NCBI GenBank assembly: GCA_964472165.1
Contig: CAYYJE010000054.1
Coordinates: forward strand, 1-20,735
From: UBA1413 sp964472165
GTDB lineage: Bacteria > Bacteroidota > Bacteroidia > Bacteroidales > Prolixibacteraceae
Direction of reading: 5' to 3'
Length of the DNA: 20,735 nt
Positions 16,443 to 20,735 of this stretch are shown here, piece after piece (positions within the stretch are counted from its first letter, which is position 1; every line of letters starts with the position of its first letter). A program made the translations under genes and the position numbers. Below the pieces are notes generated by a model, which ran no database searches, was not told the DNA's origin, and saw only the letters and a list, made by a program, of their open reading frames with translations.

Positions 16443-18019
16443 CAGAAGTAATTTTTCAATTCAAATGAAGTTTTGATTTCCTCCCCCTGACGAAGCACTT
16501 TCATTCTGATCTTTCTGTTTTCACGGCTTTGAAGCAAAAGATTGATGTCATTAAGGGATATCGAATTGTGGTTGTTGCTGTTGATAGAAATGATCTGGTC
16601 ATTTTCTTTCAGTCCGGCCAGGAAAGCCGGTGAGTTTTCCCGGATGTTGGCGATGGTGAAAATCGGATATCCGGGCATGGGATTGATCACTTCCATTCCG
16701 CTCATGTTGAAATTGAACTCTTCCTTGATACGCGAGGTGGGGGAAAGGGTCAGCCGGGCATTGCGGTAGTCGAAGGTAACCATGAAACGCCGGAGAATCT
16801 CAGCTCCGAGGGTTCCGTTACGGTCGTTGGAGGAAATGAGCTGCCGGATGAGTTCGTCATCGGGGAAAGCCACGATTGGTCGTGGGAGTACCAGTGGTCC
16901 TACCCAGATGGCATCGATTCTGCCTTTGGTCCCAAAAAGGTCGCCGTTGAGCCCTCTCCCCAGGAAAGTTTCAATATGGTTTTGGGGCAGCTTGATCCGC
17001 TCATCGGAATCTTCAGAGAGCCAGAGGGCATCGCTTGCTCCGGTATCAACCAGCAGTTTTACGGGAACCTCCTCTTTGGCGTCGGTCAAGATGCTGGTGC
17101 GGATAAATGGTTTGTTCCCGTCGAATTGAAGGGGCAGGATGATGTCGTTCTTCCTGTCACGGTATTTAAAATGCTCCGGCCTGTAGCAGACCAGTTCCTC
17201 ATCAGCGTAATCGATTCTGACGATGTAATCCTTGAACATGTTAAACCCGATCAGCCCGTGAACAGGAATTCCAAGCATGTGCGAAATCTGGAAATTTTCA
17301 TCAATGATCATCTGCACCTCCTGGTTCCGGGCCACCATCCCGTCGAGTTCGATCATGTTGTTACCCGAACGGTAGGCTGTCAGGGTTTCCCCTTCACCAA
17401 TCCCTTTGATCTCTACCGGCATCATATAGTTCAGATTCAACTTTTTCACGAAGGGAAGTTCCGTGATAATGGGGTACCTCACTCCGGTATCAAGGATGAA
17501 ATTGAGGGTATCGGAACCGTTGATGGTCACCGGAATAATGATCAGGTTGCTGGCGGTCTTGAACTTAATGGTCACCGATTTGCTGCGGGGATTCTCAATG
17601 AGAAAACCCCGGCTCACCCCGTAATCCCGTGAGGCCCGTTCAATACCGATGCTTTCATCCAATGGGACATATTCCCTTACGACCATCAGGTTGTCTTCGA
17701 TCTCGAAAATCAGGTAAAAGTCCTTCATCAGCTTGTCAAGGACGAATTTCACCGGTTTGTTTGAGATATTCAGACTGACCTTTTTGTCCGTGATCAGCTG
17801 TGCGTTGTAGGAGTAATCGATATTCAGGTATTTGCAGATTTTCTCGATCACACCCGACAACGGTTCGTCCTCGGCATAAATACTGATATTCTGGTCGAGG
17901 GCATCATTCCCCTTTTTGGGTTCCTGGGCAGTCATCAGTAGCGGCAGTAAAAGCAGGAACATGGTGGCTATGGCCAGGAAGAATCTCTTGTTTAATTTCA
18001 GTGTTTTCATGGTTTTCAA
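16442..18019 (-). CDS. STN domain fused to two aspartyl-protease lobes and a PDZ domain
   Basis: A 525-residue exported protein with a signal peptide (about 1-31). An STN domain spans about 42-115 (ISIYAEDEPLSGVIEKICKY, VKFVLDKLMKDF). Two retropepsin-like lobes follow. The first has ILDTGV (175-180, Asp177) and HGLIGFNMFKDYIVRIDY. The second has LLVDTGAS (Asp325) and GTLGAEILRRFMVTFDY. Both catalytic Asp-Thr-Gly motifs are intact, so an active aspartic protease is plausible. A PDZ domain closes the protein (about 440-520, AGLKENDQIISIN). Bacteroidota aspartyl protease-PDZ proteins are common; the STN fusion next to FecR is not. The start is the ATG at 18019, with a second in-frame ATG three codons later. 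The stop overlaps the next gene by one base. Confidence 0.83.
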   Translation of the reverse strand: MKTMKTLKLNKRFFLAIATMFLLLLPLLMTAQEPKKGNDALDQNISIYAEDEPLSGVIEKICKYLNIDYSYNAQLITDKKVSLNISNKPVKFVLDKLMKDFYLIFEIEDNLMVVREYVPLDESIGIERASRDYGVSRGFLIENPRSKSVTIKFKTASNLIIIPVTINGSDTLNFILDTGVRYPIITELPFVKKLNLNYMMPVEIKGIGEGETLTAYRSGNNMIELDGMVARNQEVQMIIDENFQISHMLGIPVHGLIGFNMFKDYIVRIDYADEELVCYRPEHFKYRDRKNDIILPLQFDGNKPFIRTSILTDAKEEVPVKLLVDTGASDALWLSEDSDERIKLPQNHIETFLGRGLNGDLFGTKGRIDAIWVGPLVLPRPIVAFPDDELIRQLISSNDRNGTLGAEILRRFMVTFDYRNARLTLSPTSRIKEEFNFNMSGMEVINPMPGYPIFTIANIRENSPAFLAGLKENDQIISINSNNHNSISLNDINLLLQSRENRKIRMKVLRQGEEIKTSFELKNYF

Positions 18020-18089
18020 TGTTTTAAAAAGCTTTGAATTACTGCGGAAGCTTTTCCGGGCAATGCCGGGACAAAGTACAACAGACAGG

Positions 18090-19148
18090 TCAGGGCTTTT
18101 GTTTTAAAGGGTTGTTTTCTGCGGCAGTAAGGAAATATTGTCCATTTTGTGCCGACAATTCAAGGCTGAAAGTCAGCCGGATTACTTCCAGAACAAAATC
18201 AACCGGCTGATTTTCGAAATGGGCAGTCAGTACCAGTTCGTTCAGGGAGGGATCGGAAAGCTGGATTTCGGTATGGTACACTTTCTCGAGGTTGACAATC
18301 ACCTCGCGCAATGAAGTTTTGTCAAAGACAAGTTCATTGGTTTTCCAGGCCGTCACGTTGGGATTTTCATTCCACGACTTAACCAGCTGGTTGTTGTCGT
18401 TGTAGAGCACTCCCCTCTCTCCCGGGACAAGAATCAGGCTTTCAACGGATTGTGAGAACCCCTGACAGGCAACCTGCACTTTACCGGTTTTCACCACTAC
18501 TTCCACGGTTTTTTCGCCGGGCCGGGCATTCACATTAAAGGAGGTACCCAGCACTTTGATCCGTGCATTTCCCGCTGAGATGACGAAGGGATTGGAAGCA
18601 TCGGGTTTCACATCAAAAAATGCTTCTCCTTCAATATGTACTTCCCTTGTTTTTCCGGAGAACTGTTTCGGATAGGTCAACCTGGAACTGCTGTTCAGCG
18701 ACACCTGTGTACCGTCGGGAAGGGTAATTCCCTGCAGCACGTGATCCTCATTTGAGATGACTTCCGTAAAAACTGTGGCCTGGTGTTGCCTGATCCCGAT
18801 GAAGTAACCGGCAGATCCCAGGGCCACCGCCAGCAGAAGGGATGCCGCCACGCGCAGGAACCACCTTCCCCGGGTAAACTCCTCTTTGCGGGGCGCCAGT
18901 GGCCTGACGGCCGGGGTCAATTCCCCTTCAATTTTCTCCCATGCTGCAGCAGGGTCGAATTTCCGGGTTCTGTAGTACAACCTGGCCTTTTTCATGATCT
19001 CTTCGCCTGCGGTCAACCCGGCAGAATTTTCGCCCGACCGGCCGGCCCAGGCTTCCACTTCTTCCTTTTCAGATGAACTGGCTTCATCGCTCAGAAATTT
19101 CGCCAGCAAATCCCAGTTGACCTCTTCTATGTGATTTATCTCTTCCAT
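18090..19148 (-). CDS. FecR-family anti-sigma factor
   Basis: FecR proteins hold an ECF sigma factor in the cytoplasm and receive a signal in the periplasm. The 352 residues have the expected order: a cytoplasmic sigma-binding part (1-94, WDLLAKFLSDEASSSEKEEVEAW), one transmembrane segment (about 96-118), the FecR domain (about 125-220, ITLPDGTQVSLNSSSRLTYP, EGEAFFDV, VLGTSFNVNA), and a C-terminal DUF4974 domain (about 270-345, LVFDKTSLREVIVNLEKVY). The last is itself STN-like and would meet the STN domains of the two following proteins. It lies 55 nt after the sigma gene and 70 nt before the STN-protease gene, all in one direction. Confidence 0.93.
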   Translation of the reverse strand: MEEINHIEEVNWDLLAKFLSDEASSSEKEEVEAWAGRSGENSAGLTAGEEIMKKARLYYRTRKFDPAAAWEKIEGELTPAVRPLAPRKEEFTRGRWFLRVAASLLLAVALGSAGYFIGIRQHQATVFTEVISNEDHVLQGITLPDGTQVSLNSSSRLTYPKQFSGKTREVHIEGEAFFDVKPDASNPFVISAGNARIKVLGTSFNVNARPGEKTVEVVVKTGKVQVACQGFSQSVESLILVPGERGVLYNDNNQLVKSWNENPNVTAWKTNELVFDKTSLREVIVNLEKVYHTEIQLSDPSLNELVLTAHFENQPVDFVLEVIRLTFSLELSAQNGQYFLTAAENNPLKQKP

Positions 19149-19203
19149 TACGTATGAATGACATTTAACTCAGAAAAAACCCTTATCTGATTTCCACTTA
19201 TTT

Positions 19204-19755
19204 TTAAAAAAGGAACGAAAAAAGAAAATCGCGGAATTTCTCCCGCAAAGTTTTAAGGGCGGCCCCCATCTGTACTTCCACTGTTTTCACGGAAATTCCC
19301 AACTTTTCAGCAATTTCGCGGTATTTGAGTCCTTCCTGCCGGTTGAGTCTGAAAATCTCCTGCCGTTTTTCAGGAAGGGAGGCTATTCCCTCTTCAATTT
19401 TCAGGAGCGCTTCGGGAGTGATGCGGTAATCTTCGGGGGAATCTTCGGTCAAAAGGGCATCGCGGAGTTTCAGCGCATGAAGTTTCCTCACCTTGTTCTG
19501 ACGGATCAGGTTCAGGCATTGGTTACGTACTGAGCGGAAAAGGTAGTGTTTCAGGGAGGTTTCGATGAAAAGCTCTTTTTTCTTTTCCCAGAGTTTGACG
19601 AAAAGCTCCTGTACCACCTCCTCTGCCTGGTCATCGTCGTTCAGGAAGTGGGAAGCATAATGGCAAAGGGGGGCATACCAGGTATCAAACAGGATTTTAA
19701 AAGCCTTCCGGTCCCCTTCCCTGATCTGCCTGAAAAGCGTGTCTTCGTCAGCCAT
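19204..19755 (-). CDS. ECF RNA polymerase sigma-70 factor, Bacteroidota expansion type
   Basis: A 183-residue ECF sigma factor with only regions 2 and 4. Region 2 (about 20-88) has LFDTWYAPLCHYASHFLNDD and AEEVVQELFVKLWEK for -10 recognition and core binding. Region 4 (about 128-178) has YREIAEKLGISVKTVEVQM, the helix-turn-helix that reads the -35. It fits the ECF expansion family typical of Bacteroidota, which is usually paired with FecR. It heads the signalling operon. It is likely autoregulated, as is usual for such pairs, but I found no clear promoter upstream. TGTATTTG at 19767-19774 (minus strand) is one base off the housekeeping -7 and lies only about 11 nt before the ATG. Confidence 0.93.
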   Translation of the reverse strand: MADEDTLFRQIREGDRKAFKILFDTWYAPLCHYASHFLNDDDQAEEVVQELFVKLWEKKKELFIETSLKHYLFRSVRNQCLNLIRQNKVRKLHALKLRDALLTEDSPEDYRITPEALLKIEEGIASLPEKRQEIFRLNRQEGLKYREIAEKLGISVKTVEVQMGAALKTLREKFRDFLFSFLF

Positions 19756-19793
19756 GGGAATCGTATCAAATACAACGCAATTTAGTGATAAAA

Positions 19794-19815
19794 GAGAGAA
19801 CGGGAAACTTCTCTC
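19794..19815 (-). other. hairpin in the sigma gene upstream region
   Basis: GAGAGAA (19794-19800) and TTCTCTC (19809-19815) form a perfect 7-bp stem with an 8-nt loop. On the minus strand it is followed by TTTTATC. It could be an attenuator in a leader of the sigma gene or a stop for antisense transcripts. Its function is not shown by sequence alone. Confidence 0.35.
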
Positions 19816-19871
19816 CCCTTCAAAAATTTCAGGTCATTACAGCAAAAGGAATCATGTAATCAAAAAAATAT

Positions 19872-19879
19872 TAGTTTTG
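19872..19879 (+). promoter_or_regulatory. -7 promoter element of tRNA-Leu
   Basis: TAGTTTTG matches TAnnTTTG exactly and ends 12 nt before the tRNA 5' end, as expected for a short pre-tRNA leader. Confidence 0.55.
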
Positions 19880-19891
19880 CAGACTCTACAG

Positions 19892-19975
19892 GCCCGGGTG
19901 GCGGAATTGGTAGACGCGCTGGACTCAAAATCCAGTGATAGCAATATCGTGCGGGTTCGATTCCCGCCCCGGGCA
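19892..19975 (+). tRNA. tRNA-Leu (anticodon CAA)
   Basis: An 84-nt class II tRNA that reads UUG codons. The acceptor stem GCCCGGG (19892-19898) pairs with CCCGGGC (19968-19974), with A as discriminator. The anticodon stem CTGGA/TCCAG encloses the loop CTCAAAA, giving anticodon CAA. A long variable arm holds the stem GATA/TATC, typical of Leu, Ser and Tyr tRNAs. The T arm is GCGGG-TTCGATT-CCCGC. The CCA end is not encoded. It is divergent from the sigma gene and has its own promoter and terminator. Confidence 0.97.
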
Positions 19976-19978
19976 CTG

Positions 19979-20026
19979 AAAAACCTCAATAATCAACCAA
20001 CTATCAGGAGATTACTGAGGTTTTTT
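19979..20026. terminator. bidirectional terminator between tRNA-Leu and the right-edge gene
   Basis: AAAAACCTCA (19979-19988) pairs with TGAGGTTTTT (20016-20025). TAAT/ATTA extends the stem after a 1x1 mismatch, and the loop is 17 nt. T runs follow on both strands, so it can stop tRNA transcription on plus and the right-edge gene on minus. Confidence 0.7.
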
Positions 20027-20164
20027 CATGTCCCTGCTGAAACATTACTGACACTTTTTATCCGGTAGCATCCCAAGGAGGACACCACGTAAGGATGACA
20101 CCATCTATTTGCGGCAAGTGGAAACAAACTCACCGGCAACTACAAGAGATCAGTTTCACGAAGT

Positions 20165-20735
20165 TTATGGAATTATACTTTCCAGATAATCTGTCGCTTC
20201 AAGCGTATCAATATCCGTTTCAACAATCCTATACCTGGTTTTGGTTCTGATAATTCCGCCAGCCTTTGCATCGACTAAAGAATAACTCTCTTCACTTACA
20301 AAAACCTCATTGGAAAAATTACCGTTATTGAGCTCGTAACTTACCAAATTACCGACTGAACCCACTCTTTTTTCAAAAGTTACTTTGTCCCCGTTGGCTG
20401 AAAAACCTACCGATGCATTGATTAAAGAAGAGATATAATTCGCTCCGTAAATGTAGGCACTTCCGGTCTCGGTCAACGATCTGTTCCCAAAAGCATCCAC
20501 GTTTTGGGCATTAATTGCCAGGTTTCCCTGAATACCCAACGATTGTGGCATATCTATCACCGCGAAATAACATCCCTTTTCCGTATCAAAGTTTTCTGTT
20601 TTATAATCGATCTTTACAGAATCTTTGAGTCCTTCTCTGATATTCCAGCTCAGAATACAATAGGATCGATTCACGTCTTCCGCCGGATAAAGGTTTACCC
20701 TGAACCGGTAATATCCTGATTGCGTATTCAGTTCG
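20165..20735 (-). CDS. unrecognised protein, C-terminal 189 residues only
   Basis: The frame ends with TGA-free coding up to its stop at 20165-20167 and stays open to the window edge. A GTG at 20674 is not a necessary start: the frame continues upstream with YYRFRVNLYPAEDVNRSY, so the real start is outside. The visible part is rich in Asn, Ser, Gly and aromatic residues in alternating strand-like patterns (AYIYGANYISSLINASVGFS, FSNEVFVSEESYSLVD). It has no membrane segment and no motif I know, and fits an extracytoplasmic beta-rich protein. Local GC is about 40% in the stretches I counted, lower than the genes to the left. It converges on the tRNA-Leu terminator. I cannot name a function. Confidence 0.6.
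   Translation of the reverse strand, partial: ELNTQSGYYRFRVNLYPAEDVNRSYCILSWNIREGLKDSVKIDYKTENFDTEKGCYFAVIDMPQSLGIQGNLAINAQNVDAFGNRSLTETGSAYIYGANYISSLINASVGFSANGDKVTFEKRVGSVGNLVSYELNNGNFSNEVFVSEESYSLVDAKAGGIIRTKTRYRIVETDIDTLEATDYLESIIP

Noticed and set aside
19739..20068. plus-strand frame that runs through tRNA-Leu
   Set aside because: It reads through a complete tRNA gene and the terminator, so it is not coding.
20092..20240. plus-strand frame starting ATGACACCATC after the tRNA, considered as an integrase remnant
   Set aside because: The residues do not match integrase motifs, and the frame runs into the right-edge minus-strand gene.
1..20735. CRISPR array, insertion sequence or prophage
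   Set aside because: No spaced repeats of 25-40 nt, no transposase or phage genes, and no terminal inverted repeats were seen.

Overview
The window looks like a piece of a draft genome or metagenome bin from the phylum Bacteroidota, most likely order Bacteroidales. The evidence is a Bacteroidota-type ECF sigma factor with a FecR/DUF4974 anti-sigma partner, several STN, carboxypeptidase-regulatory and plug-like domains, a DUF4271 protein next to hemD, and many promoters of the Bacteroidota form TAnnTTTG with little Shine-Dalgarno signal. A run of exactly 100 N (2938-3037) is a scaffold gap, and polA carries an apparent one-base deletion, so the assembly has errors.

Left part (1-5958). The start of a MESH1-like HD hydrolase runs off the left edge on the minus strand. 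It is divergent from a C_GCAxxG_C_C family protein. That gene overlaps, tail to tail, with speA (arginine decarboxylase, minus). Divergent from speA lies queD, cut by the N gap. The other side of the gap starts almost at the beginning of polA. The single long reading frame across the gap is a chimera of queD and polA. polA's true C-terminus lies in another frame after a missing T near 5673-5676. A 49-residue protein resembling the N-terminal part of HigA-type antitoxins follows 3 nt after polA.

Middle part (6007-11256). This is a plus-strand housekeeping block: DUF4271 membrane protein, hemD (TTG start), a terminator, rnpA, a SPOR-domain lipoprotein, a terminator, dCMP deaminase, and an S41 C-terminal processing peptidase that overlaps the deaminase. 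An 8-bp tandem repeat follows the peptidase. A 256-bp stretch after rnpA holds no convincing gene.

Right part (11257-19755, minus strand). This is a five-gene signalling locus that reads ECF sigma factor, FecR anti-sigma factor, STN + double aspartyl-protease lobe + PDZ protein, STN + carboxypeptidase-regulatory + DUF5686-like protein, and MG2 + regulatory + plug-like protein. nadA (quinolinate synthase) follows with its own promoter. The last three signalling genes are packed with 1-nt overlap or direct abutment. No TonB-dependent barrel receptor is encoded here. The modules that normally sit in one transducing receptor (STN, regulatory beta-sandwich, plug) are instead spread over three exported proteins. 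This is the most unusual system in the window.

Right edge (19872-20735). A tRNA-Leu(CAA) with promoter and bidirectional terminator is followed by a more AT-rich stretch and by the C-terminal part of an unrecognised minus-strand protein that runs off the window.
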